A stretch of 64,000 nucleotides of DNA from Thermodesulfobacteriota bacterium. GTDB taxonomy: Bacteria > Desulfobacterota > Desulfobacteria > Desulfobacterales > Desulfosudaceae. The stretch is taken from contig JBFMDX010000001.1 in assembly GCA_040753795.1 (NCBI GenBank), forward strand, positions 186,001 through 250,000, written 5' to 3'. Positions within the stretch are counted from its first letter, which is position 1. Every line of letters starts with the position of its first letter. Below the pieces are notes generated by a model. That model made no database searches. It was not told the DNA's origin and saw nothing but the letters and a program-made list of their open reading frames with translations. The position numbers and the translations under genes are program-made. Below are positions 8,248-15,665 of this stretch, one piece after another.

Positions 8248-9642
8248 CTATTTTTTGCTCGCCCGGTAAGCGTCCAGCTCCTTCTGGATGTCGGCCATCA
8301 GTTCCGCGGAGAACGTCTTGCCGGACTGGGAAGCCAGAACCGCCTGGCTGGCCTTTTCAATCATCTTCATGTCTTCGGGAGAGAAGGTCATGGCCTTCAT
8401 GCCGCACTTGCTTTCAAAGGCTTTCAGGCTTTTTTCCTCGTAGGCCCTGATCTGCTTTTTCCATTCCGGCTCCAGGACGTTGAATTCAGCCACCAGCATT
8501 TCCTGGATGTTCTGGGCGTAGGTCTCCGATACGCCAATCTGCTTCTGCAGCCGCTCTTTGGTCTTTGAACTGACGATAACGGCTGCGGGGCAATAGAGGA
8601 AAGGCGGTTTGAGATAGTAGTTGGAGTATTGATAGGCCTGCATGCCCAGCATCCAGGCGGCGGGCGCCATGTTGGTATCGGCCAGGCCGGTGCTCAGGGC
8701 CGAAACCACTTCCGGAACCGCCACTGGGGTGGCGTTGATGCCCAGTTCCTTGTACAGGGTGGTTTCCATGGCGCCGAACCAGGTCAGGACTTTCTGCTTG
8801 CGCAGGTCCTCCAGGCCGGTAATCTTGTTGGCCGAGAATATATAAAAATAGCCGGTGTCGATCAGGGCCGCCAGGATATATCCCTTTTTCTCAAACCCCT
8901 CATCCAGTCTTCTCCGGAACTTTTCGCAGATGTAATCGATCTCGGCATAATTTTTAAACAGGCCCGGCAGGAGCAGAGCCGAGGTGTCCGGCGAGGCCGC
9001 CAGCACACCGATGGCGGTGCAGCCGCAGCTGTCGAGCTGGCCGATGTCGATCTTTCTGAGGATGTCCGTATCTTCCCCCATGACGCCGCCGCCGTAAATT
9101 TTGATCTGGAGCTTTCCTTCGCTCAGCCTTTCGATCTCGGGGAGGGTAACGGTTTCAGGGATGCTCAGCCAGGGGGTGCCCGGAGGCGCCAGGGTGCCGA
9201 GCTTGATCACCATGGGGTCCTCCTTCTTAGCCGGGGACGCCATCACCTTCCAGGCAATGTCTTTAAATTTTTTCCAGTCCATCTGCGGGGCCAGCAGGGC
9301 GTTGATCTGTTCCGGAAGCCCTATCTGGATATATCGGGATGTCTGCTGGCGATCCAGTACGGAAGGCATCATTTTCTGCAGCATGGCTTCCAGGTCGGCC
9401 GCCTGCACGGCGCCTGTTCTCAACGTGTCTTTGATGGTTTCCTGTTTCTGCTTCAACTCCGGGGTCAGATCCTGCCCGGTCCACAGGGCCTCCAGAACGG
9501 CCTGAAGCATGCCCTGGAATTCGGCAGTTCCGGCATCCGCCGCCGCAACGGCGGCCGGGCGCCACGTCAGAATCATCATGATCATGATGCCGCACAGTAC
9601 CCGCAGCCGGGGTTTCATGGAACGCAGATGGATAGTAACCAT
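8248..9642 (-). CDS. DctP-like TRAP substrate-binding protein, paralogue 3
   Basis: A 464-residue exported protein. It has a signal-anchor-like N-terminus (VLCGIMIMMILTW, then AAVAAADA), the extra domain with ALWTGQDLTPELKQKQE, and a DctP domain starting IKLGTLAPPGTPWLSIPET. The block IYGGGVMGEDTDILRKIDIGQLDSCGCTAIG is nearly the same as in paralogue 4. GGAGGAG lies 5 bases before the ATG. The gap to paralogue 4 is 36 bases. It probably arose by tandem duplication from a shared ancestor with its neighbours. Confidence 0.85.
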   Translation of the reverse strand: MVTIHLRSMKPRLRVLCGIMIMMILTWRPAAVAAADAGTAEFQGMLQAVLEALWTGQDLTPELKQKQETIKDTLRTGAVQAADLEAMLQKMMPSVLDRQQTSRYIQIGLPEQINALLAPQMDWKKFKDIAWKVMASPAKKEDPMVIKLGTLAPPGTPWLSIPETVTLPEIERLSEGKLQIKIYGGGVMGEDTDILRKIDIGQLDSCGCTAIGVLAASPDTSALLLPGLFKNYAEIDYICEKFRRRLDEGFEKKGYILAALIDTGYFYIFSANKITGLEDLRKQKVLTWFGAMETTLYKELGINATPVAVPEVVSALSTGLADTNMAPAAWMLGMQAYQYSNYYLKPPFLYCPAAVIVSSKTKERLQKQIGVSETYAQNIQEMLVAEFNVLEPEWKKQIRAYEEKSLKAFESKCGMKAMTFSPEDMKMIEKASQAVLASQSGKTFSAELMADIQKELDAYRASKK

Positions 9643-9678
9643 AACGACTCCTCCTTTATCTTTTCTGGGGCTTGATGG

Positions 9679-11076
9679 TTAATGCTTTGCTCTGTATTCC
9701 TCCAGCGCTTTCTTAATGTCGACGATCAGATCCGCGGAAAAAGCCTTGCCGGCCATCTGTCGCTGCACGGATTCGCCCGCCTTTTCGATGGCCTGCTGGT
9801 CTTCAAATGAAAACGTCATGACCTTGATGCCGCATTTGCTTTCGAAGGCCTCCAGGCTTTTGCCCTCGTAAGCCCTGATCTGCCGTCTCCATTCCGGCTC
9901 GATGGAATTAAATTCAAAAACCAGCAATTCCTGGACATTGTGGGCGTAAGTCTCGGACACGTTGATCTGCTTCCGCAACCGTTCCTTGGTTTTGGTGCTG
10001 ACAATGACGGCCGCGGGTGAATAGAGCAGGGCCGGTTTGAGAAAATATTTGGAATACTGATAAGCCTGCATGCCCAGCATCCATCCCGCCGGCGACAGAT
10101 TGGTGTCGGCCAGTCCGGTACTCAGGGTGGATACGATTTCCGGGACGGCCACGGGCGTGGGATTGATGCTCAGTTCCTTGTAAAGGGCTGTTTCCATGGC
10201 ACCGAACCAGGTCAGGACCTTCTGCTTGCGCAAATCCGCCAGGCCGGTGATCTTGTTTTTGGAAAACATATAGAAGAAGCCGGTGTCGATCAGGGCCGCC
10301 AGAATATACCCTTTTTTTTCAAACCCCTCGTCCAGCCGTTTTCTGAATTTTTCGCAGATGTAATCGACTTCTTCGTAATTTTTGAACAGGCCCGGCACCA
10401 GAAAGGCCGAGGTGTCCGGAGAGGCCGCCAGAACGCCGAGGGAGGTGCAGCCGCAGCTGTCGAGCTGCCCCATATCCATCTTTCTGAGAATGTCGGTGTC
10501 TTCCCCCATGACGCCGCCTCCGTAAATTTTCATCAGAACCCTGCCCTCGCTCAGCCTTTCGATTTCCGGAAAGGCAATGGTCTCGGGAACGGTCAGCCAG
10601 GGTGTGCCCGGCGGAGCCAGGGTGCCGACCTTAAACAATACAGGATCTTCTTTTTTGACCGGTGACGTCATGGCCCGCCAGATGATTTGCTTGATTTCAT
10701 CCCAGGTCATTTGAGGCGCAAAGAGGGCGCTGGCGCGGGTGGGGAAATCCTTGAGAATGTATCGTGAAGTTTTATGCCGGTCCAGAATGGAAGAAATAGT
10801 TTCTTCCGTCATGGTTTCCATCTCGGATTTTGGCACGGCGCCCGATGCCAGCATGGCTTTAAGGGTTTCCTGCCGCTGCTTTAATTCCGGAGAAAATTCC
10901 TGACCGGTCCACAGCGCCGTCAAGCTTTCGACCAGGATGGTTTGAAATCCCTGCCGCCCGGCATCCGCTGCCGCGGATACCGTCGGCCCAACCATGATGC
11001 TGATCAGCAGCGCGATAAAAACGGATAAAAAGACCCGCGGCAGATTGATTCCGGAACGCGCGTTCGAAATAACCAT
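9679..11076 (-). CDS. DctP-like TRAP substrate-binding protein, paralogue 4
   Basis: A 465-residue protein with signal peptide (VFLSVFIALLISIMVG, cleavage near VSAAADA). The N-terminal extra domain reads ALWTGQEFSPELKQRQE, and the DctP domain starts at FKVGTLAPPGTPW. It has LDSCGCTSLGV, TWFGAMETALYKEL and ESKCGI, all features of this five-gene set. GGAG lies 8 bases upstream of the ATG. It is 17 bases downstream of paralogue 5, so the two are tightly linked. Fold assignment is firm; the ligand is unknown. Confidence 0.86.
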   Translation of the reverse strand: MVISNARSGINLPRVFLSVFIALLISIMVGPTVSAAADAGRQGFQTILVESLTALWTGQEFSPELKQRQETLKAMLASGAVPKSEMETMTEETISSILDRHKTSRYILKDFPTRASALFAPQMTWDEIKQIIWRAMTSPVKKEDPVLFKVGTLAPPGTPWLTVPETIAFPEIERLSEGRVLMKIYGGGVMGEDTDILRKMDMGQLDSCGCTSLGVLAASPDTSAFLVPGLFKNYEEVDYICEKFRKRLDEGFEKKGYILAALIDTGFFYMFSKNKITGLADLRKQKVLTWFGAMETALYKELSINPTPVAVPEIVSTLSTGLADTNLSPAGWMLGMQAYQYSKYFLKPALLYSPAAVIVSTKTKERLRKQINVSETYAHNVQELLVFEFNSIEPEWRRQIRAYEGKSLEAFESKCGIKVMTFSFEDQQAIEKAGESVQRQMAGKAFSADLIVDIKKALEEYRAKH

Positions 11077-11093
11077 TTTCCCGTCTCCTTAAT

Positions 11094-12482
11094 CTAATGC
11101 TGCGCCCGGTAAGCCTCAAGCGATTTCTGGATGTCTCCCATCAGGTCTTCCGGGAAAACCTTACCGGCCAGTTTCTGCTGGACGGCTTTACCCGCTTTTT
11201 CGATGGCCTGCTGATCTTCGGGTGAAAAGGTGACGGCCTTCATGCCGCATTTGCCTTCAAAAGCTTTCAGGCTTTTTTCCTCGTAATCCCTGATCTGCCG
11301 GTTCCATTCCGGCTCCAGAGCGATGAATTCAGACACAAGGATTTCCTGAACATTGAAGGCGTAAATCTCGGACACGCCGATCTGTTTTCGTACCCGGTCG
11401 ACCAAATCTTTAGAGATGAAGACGGCTGACGGTGAATAGAGCAGGGGCGGCTGAAGATAAAAACTGATGTATTGATAGGCCTGCATGCCCAGCATCCAGG
11501 CCGCCGGCGCCATGGTGGTTTCAGCCTGGCCGGTACTCAGGGCGGAAACGATGTCCGGCACGGATACCGGCATGGCGGTGATTCCCATTTCCTGGAAAAA
11601 GGTGTTTTCCATGGCGCCGAACCAGGTCAGGGCCTTCTGTTTTCTCAAATCCGCCAGGCCGGCCACCTTGTTTTTCGAGAACAGATAGAAATAACCGGTA
11701 TCAATGATGGCGACCAGGACGTATCCTTTGTCCTCAAAGGCCTTGTCCAGCCGCTTTCTGAACTTTTCACAGATAAAATCCACTTCTTTATAATTCTTAA
11801 ACAATCCCGGCAGGAGCAGCGACGACATGTCCGGTGACGCTTCCAGCACGCCCAGGGCGGTGCAGCCGCAGCCGTCCAGCTGGCCGGCGCCCATTTTTCT
11901 CAGCACCTGGGTGTCTTCCCCCATGACGCCGCCGCCGTAAATCTTGATCAGAACCTTTCCGTCACTCAACTTTTCGATTTCGGGAATGGCGATGGTTTCA
12001 GGTACGTTGATCCAGGGAGTGCCCGGCGGGCCCAAGGTGCCGATCCGGATTTGTATGGGATTGTCTTTTCTGGCCGGGGACGACATGGCCTGCCACAAGA
12101 TGGGTTTCACCTCTTCCCAGGTCATGTGGGGAGACAGGAGGGCGTTCACTCGCGCGGGAAAGTCCTTGAGAATATAACGGGAGGTTTTATGCTGATTCGG
12201 TATGGAAAGAAAGGACGCTTCCAGCAGGCTTTCCAGTTCGGCTTTCGACACGGCGCCGGAAGTCAGCATGGTTTTGACGGTTTCCTGCCGCTGTTTCAGC
12301 TCCGGGGAAAATTCCTGGCCGGTCCACAGGGCCGTCAGGCTTTCGATCAATACGCCCTGAAATTCCGGGGAAACAGGTTCCGCCGCGGCATTCAATGGAC
12401 TTCCCGCCGAAAGGGCCAGGATGGCAGTGGCAAACAGCAGCCACGGACGAATGTTTCTGAAAAACACTTGCCGGCTGAACAT
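11094..12482 (-). CDS. DctP-like TRAP substrate-binding protein, paralogue 5 (promoter-proximal)
   Basis: A 462-residue exported protein and the first of the five, directly after dctM (39 bases). It has a signal peptide (WLLFATAILALSAG), the extra domain (ALWTGQEFSPELKQRQE) and a DctP domain from IRIGTLGPPGTPWINVPET. CGCTALGV and EGKCGM are kept. The start at 12482 (MFSRQ) was chosen because AAGGAGG lies 6 bases upstream; an ATG 6 codons earlier (12500) lies before that site. Being closest to the permease genes it may be the principal binding protein, an inference from position only. Confidence 0.86.
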   Translation of the reverse strand: MFSRQVFFRNIRPWLLFATAILALSAGSPLNAAAEPVSPEFQGVLIESLTALWTGQEFSPELKQRQETVKTMLTSGAVSKAELESLLEASFLSIPNQHKTSRYILKDFPARVNALLSPHMTWEEVKPILWQAMSSPARKDNPIQIRIGTLGPPGTPWINVPETIAIPEIEKLSDGKVLIKIYGGGVMGEDTQVLRKMGAGQLDGCGCTALGVLEASPDMSSLLLPGLFKNYKEVDFICEKFRKRLDKAFEDKGYVLVAIIDTGYFYLFSKNKVAGLADLRKQKALTWFGAMENTFFQEMGITAMPVSVPDIVSALSTGQAETTMAPAAWMLGMQAYQYISFYLQPPLLYSPSAVFISKDLVDRVRKQIGVSEIYAFNVQEILVSEFIALEPEWNRQIRDYEEKSLKAFEGKCGMKAVTFSPEDQQAIEKAGKAVQQKLAGKVFPEDLMGDIQKSLEAYRAQH

Positions 12483-12521
12483 TTTTTGCCTCCTTACCAT
12501 TACAGGTTCAACGCATGCCTC

Positions 12522-13838
12522 CTACAGCAGGGATGACGGGTCAATGATCGCTGGTTTATCCGTGAATTCAAGCAGATAAAGCGATAAGGCCGGGATGTAG
12601 GTGATCAGCAGAACGCCGATGAGCAGCAGAGCAATAAAAGGAAGAATCGAGCGCACGATCGTGGGTAAAGATTTGTTGAACTTGAGCGAGGAGATGAACA
12701 GGCTCATGCCCACGGGCGGGGTAAGGAAGCCCAGTTCCAGGTTGGCCAGAAAAATAATGCCCAGGTGAACCGGATCGACGCCGTATTTCAGGGCGATGGG
12801 GACCACGATCGGCACGACAATGGCGCAGGCGGAAAAGATGTCCATGAGCGCGCCGACCATGAGCAGGAAGCCGTTCAGCAGGAGGAGAAAGGTGTACTTG
12901 CTGGTGATGTACTGACCGAGGAATTCAAACAGTTTTTCCGGAACGGACAGGGTCACGAACACGTCCGTCAGGCCCAGGGCCATGCCCACGATCATCAGGA
13001 TGGCGCCGTTCATGATCATGCTGCGGCGGATGATTGAGATCAGCTTGCGGAAGTTCAAATCCCGGATGACAAACCACTCCACCACCAGCACATAGATTGC
13101 GGCCACGGCCGCGGCTTCGGGCGCAGAAAACAGGCCGGTCAGGATGCCGCCGACCACCAGCACGGGCAGGGGCAGTTCCCACTTGATCTCCCAGGTCGCG
13201 GCAGCCACTTCCGCAAAAGAGAATTTTTTCAGCGGGCTGTATTTGATGCCGAAGAAGAAGGCATAGGCGTAGAGCAGGGCGATCAGCAGGATTGCCGGAA
13301 GCAGCCCGGCTATGAACATGTCCTCCACGTTCAGGCTGACGCCTTTCTGCTGGCCGGCGATGACGCCATATAGGATCAAGGGCAGGCAGGGCATGAGCAG
13401 GGTGCCCAGGCTGCCGCCGGTGGTGATCAGGCCGAGGGTGAAATTTTCCGGGTAGCCGTCTTTCTGGAAGACGGGATAGAGCAGGGTGCCGATGCCGACG
13501 ATGGTGATGGCGCTGGCGCCGGTAAAGGCGGTGAAGATGGAACAGGCGATCAGGGCGACAAAGCACAGTCCTCCGGGCAGCCAGCCCACCAGGGCGTTGG
13601 TCAGGCGCAGCATTTTTTCCGGCAGCCGGGTGTCGGCCAGCAGGTATCCGGAAAAGATAAAGAGCGGGATGGCGACAAAGATCGGCATGGTGGTCAGCCG
13701 GTAGAAGTCCGTGAACAGGGTGGCGGGGGCGATGTCGATCACGAAATAAAAGTTGGCAAAGGCCATGCCGCCGATGATAATAAACAGGGGTTCACCGGAT
13801 ATCGCCAGCAGGAGAAGTCCTAACGCAATGAATGTCAC
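12522..13838 (-). CDS. dctM: TRAP transporter large permease, DctM type
   Basis: A 438-residue protein of about 12 hydrophobic segments, the usual size for an unfused DctM subunit. Recognisable DctM features include the N-terminal GEPLFIIIGGMAF region, IPLFIFSGYLLAD, a long GASAITIVGIGTLLYPVF segment, and LANLELGFLTPPVGMSLFISS near the end. It forms the transport channel, with DctQ, and uses an ion gradient. The start is GTG at 13838 with AAAGGA upstream. Its stop lies 39 bases before the first binding-protein gene. Confidence 0.93.
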   Translation of the reverse strand: MTFIALGLLLLAISGEPLFIIIGGMAFANFYFVIDIAPATLFTDFYRLTTMPIFVAIPLFIFSGYLLADTRLPEKMLRLTNALVGWLPGGLCFVALIACSIFTAFTGASAITIVGIGTLLYPVFQKDGYPENFTLGLITTGGSLGTLLMPCLPLILYGVIAGQQKGVSLNVEDMFIAGLLPAILLIALLYAYAFFFGIKYSPLKKFSFAEVAAATWEIKWELPLPVLVVGGILTGLFSAPEAAAVAAIYVLVVEWFVIRDLNFRKLISIIRRSMIMNGAILMIVGMALGLTDVFVTLSVPEKLFEFLGQYITSKYTFLLLLNGFLLMVGALMDIFSACAIVVPIVVPIALKYGVDPVHLGIIFLANLELGFLTPPVGMSLFISSLKFNKSLPTIVRSILPFIALLLIGVLLITYIPALSLYLLEFTDKPAIIDPSSLL

Positions 13839-13868
13839 GCCCGAATTCCTTTCAACCGTATGAGGCTG

Positions 13869-14375
13869 TTAATCTGTGTTCCTTGCCTTGCGGATATCGT
13901 TTATCTCGGTCAGGAAACAAACGAAAAACTTGAAAGCCATGGACAGAAAACATACCGGAAACATCAGGGTGATGACCCATTCCGGGGTGTGAATGGCCGA
14001 TTCGATTTTTCCCACCTCTCTGGTCACCAGCACGTAATCCCAGGAGAATTTCATGAACAGCAGGCAGGCCAGAGCGGCCACGAGCATTAAAAACATGCTC
14101 AAGTATCTGTTGTAGGGAGGCTTGAGTATTCCCTGGAGAAGGTCGATATTGATGTGGCTTCTTTCGAAACTGGAGGTGGCGATGCTGGCGCCGAGCAGGG
14201 CCAGCGCCAGCAGGGCCATACTGTTGTATACCGCCATCCAGATGATCGAATAGTCAAAGAAATTTCGCAATACGACCTGAATGAAGGCAAAAATGGAGAG
14301 TGACAGCAGCAGGAGAACAATGGCCGTCAACTCGACATTGTAGATGATGCGTTCGATTTTATACAGGATTTTCAT
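13869..14375 (-). CDS. dctQ: TRAP transporter small permease, DctQ type
   Basis: A 168-residue protein with four predicted membrane helices, the usual DctQ build. The second helix is followed by FFDYSIIWMAVYNSMALLALALLGASIA, matching the DctQ pattern of an aromatic-rich loop and a conserved mid-protein helix. Its ATG is 2 bases after the tatT stop, so translation is probably coupled. It is the small membrane partner of DctM. Confidence 0.9.
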   Translation of the reverse strand: MKILYKIERIIYNVELTAIVLLLLSLSIFAFIQVVLRNFFDYSIIWMAVYNSMALLALALLGASIATSSFERSHINIDLLQGILKPPYNRYLSMFLMLVAALACLLFMKFSWDYVLVTREVGKIESAIHTPEWVITLMFPVCFLSMAFKFFVCFLTEINDIRKARNTD

Positions 14376-14376
14376 C

Positions 14377-15252
14377 TTATTGCTCCAGGAGACCCCTCTG
14401 TTTTAGAATAAATCTGGCCTTGGCCTTGGCGATCTGGTTCAACAGCTCGATTTCTGGCATCTCGCCATCCGGGGTATCGATGATTTTTCGCAGGGTCATC
14501 TCGGCGTCTTTGTCGTCGGTCAGATAGAATTTGGCGTAAAACACCTTCGGAAGAAGGAACTTGCCCTTGTTCATCTTGTCGATGGTGTCGAACGCTTCCT
14601 TGGCCTTTTTCTTGTCTCCGCCGAAGGTGGCCGGCAGCATGCTGTTGACCGTTCCGACAAACATGTGCGCGAATCCATGGAAATAATTGCTGTCCAGCTC
14701 CGCCACATGGTTGGCCATGGTGTTGACCGGGGCCAGGTCAATGGCGATCATGGGGTCGCCGGCGTTCAGCAGTACGTTGGCGCCCATGCAGGAGGCCGTC
14801 CACAGCAGGGACGGAGCGAATTTTTTGCTCTTGATCTGCTTGGTGGCTTCGCCCACGCTTTTCCCTTTTTCTATCGCTTTACGGAATCCCCGGTGTTGCT
14901 TGAGCAGCCGCATGCCGCATTCGGTTCCGCGGGTATACAGGGCGGTGGCTTTTTCCGGGTGTTCGTCTTCGACCAGCATGCCCAGGCCGGTGTAGGCTTT
15001 AACGGCCATGGTCAACAGGAGCGGGTCATTGGGAGCCGTCCCCAGCAGGCCTTCCAGAAGCAGGATTTGTCCGGGCAGCCCTTTCTCCACTAAATCCAGG
15101 TTTTTCTGCTGGAAAAGAGCGACCTCGATGTTCTCGATGGCCGGATGCGCGACCTTGATTCCCGAGCGAAGCATGGGAGTGCATCCGCATACGATTACCA
15201 GAAGAGCGGCAACGGCGGACATACACACCATTTTCTTTTTTAGTGAAGTCAT
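14377..15252 (-). CDS. TRAP-associated TPR lipoprotein, TatT family
   Basis: A 291-residue lipoprotein and the first gene of the operon. The signal peptide ends in a VCGC lipobox-like site, giving a lipidated Cys at about residue 24. The body is all-helical, with TPR-like spacing; LLLTMAVKAYTGLGMLVEDEHPEKATALYTRGTECG and the FHGFAHMFVGTVNSMLP segment are features I associate with the TatT family (Treponema pallidum Tp0956). TatT is a trimeric TPR lipoprotein that pairs with the TRAP binding protein TatP and was proposed to handle hydrophobic ligands. GGGAGA precedes the ATG. Finding tatT, dctQ, dctM and dctP-like genes in one unit strengthens the call. Confidence 0.85.
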   Translation of the reverse strand: MTSLKKKMVCMSAVAALLVIVCGCTPMLRSGIKVAHPAIENIEVALFQQKNLDLVEKGLPGQILLLEGLLGTAPNDPLLLTMAVKAYTGLGMLVEDEHPEKATALYTRGTECGMRLLKQHRGFRKAIEKGKSVGEATKQIKSKKFAPSLLWTASCMGANVLLNAGDPMIAIDLAPVNTMANHVAELDSNYFHGFAHMFVGTVNSMLPATFGGDKKKAKEAFDTIDKMNKGKFLLPKVFYAKFYLTDDKDAEMTLRKIIDTPDGEMPEIELLNQIAKAKARFILKQRGLLEQ

Positions 15253-15365
15253 GCTGATCTCCCTTCCTGATTTATGTTTTGTTTAATGGCCGTTAGCGGG
15301 CCGGTTTTCCCCGGGTCGCCGTCAGGCGTTTCGGGCGCCTTTGCGGCTGCCAAAAAAACAGCGCC

Positions 15366-15395
15366 ACTATATATGAAGAAAGGCGGGGCAGTCAA
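15366..15395 (-). promoter_or_regulatory. Sigma-70-like promoter of the TRAP operon
   Basis: On the minus strand TTGACT (15395-15390) and TATAGT (15371-15366) are 18 bases apart; TATATA with a 16-base spacer is an equal alternative. It lies about 115 bases upstream of the tatT start. Confidence 0.6.
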
Positions 15396-15590
15396 TCCAT
15401 TTCGGAATTCATGATGAAAAACCATATCGCGAGCCATTATAAGTGTTTTGCCTGGAACTGTTACGTTGAACTTTTTACTTTTACGGTAAAACAGGGTAAA
15501 TAATGATGGATCGTCTCTGTTTGTCAACACTTTTTCCTTTATGTTCCGCAGGCGGTCTTCCGGCGTTGGCCGACGGTGGTTGAGAAACCT

Positions 15591-15619
15591 TTGAAAACCA
15601 TGGCGGTTACTGCTATATT
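15591..15619 (+). promoter_or_regulatory. Sigma-70-like promoter of the 1386-residue protein gene
   Basis: TTGAAA (15591-15596) and TATATT (15614-15619) are separated by 17 bases. The ATG of the next gene is 46 bases downstream, with AGAGGAAGG between. Confidence 0.6.
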
Positions 15620-15665
15620 GCCAATCGTTATTCTCCATTCTTCAAAAATCAGAGAGGAAGGCCCC

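Larger units (their letters stand above)
15253..15665. other. Divergent promoter region between tatT and the large membrane protein gene
   Basis: A 413-base gap with no credible gene. It holds one promoter on each strand (listed separately) and the two ribosome-binding sites. The 15400-15590 part is AT-richer than its surroundings and shows nothing else I can name. Confidence 0.6.
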
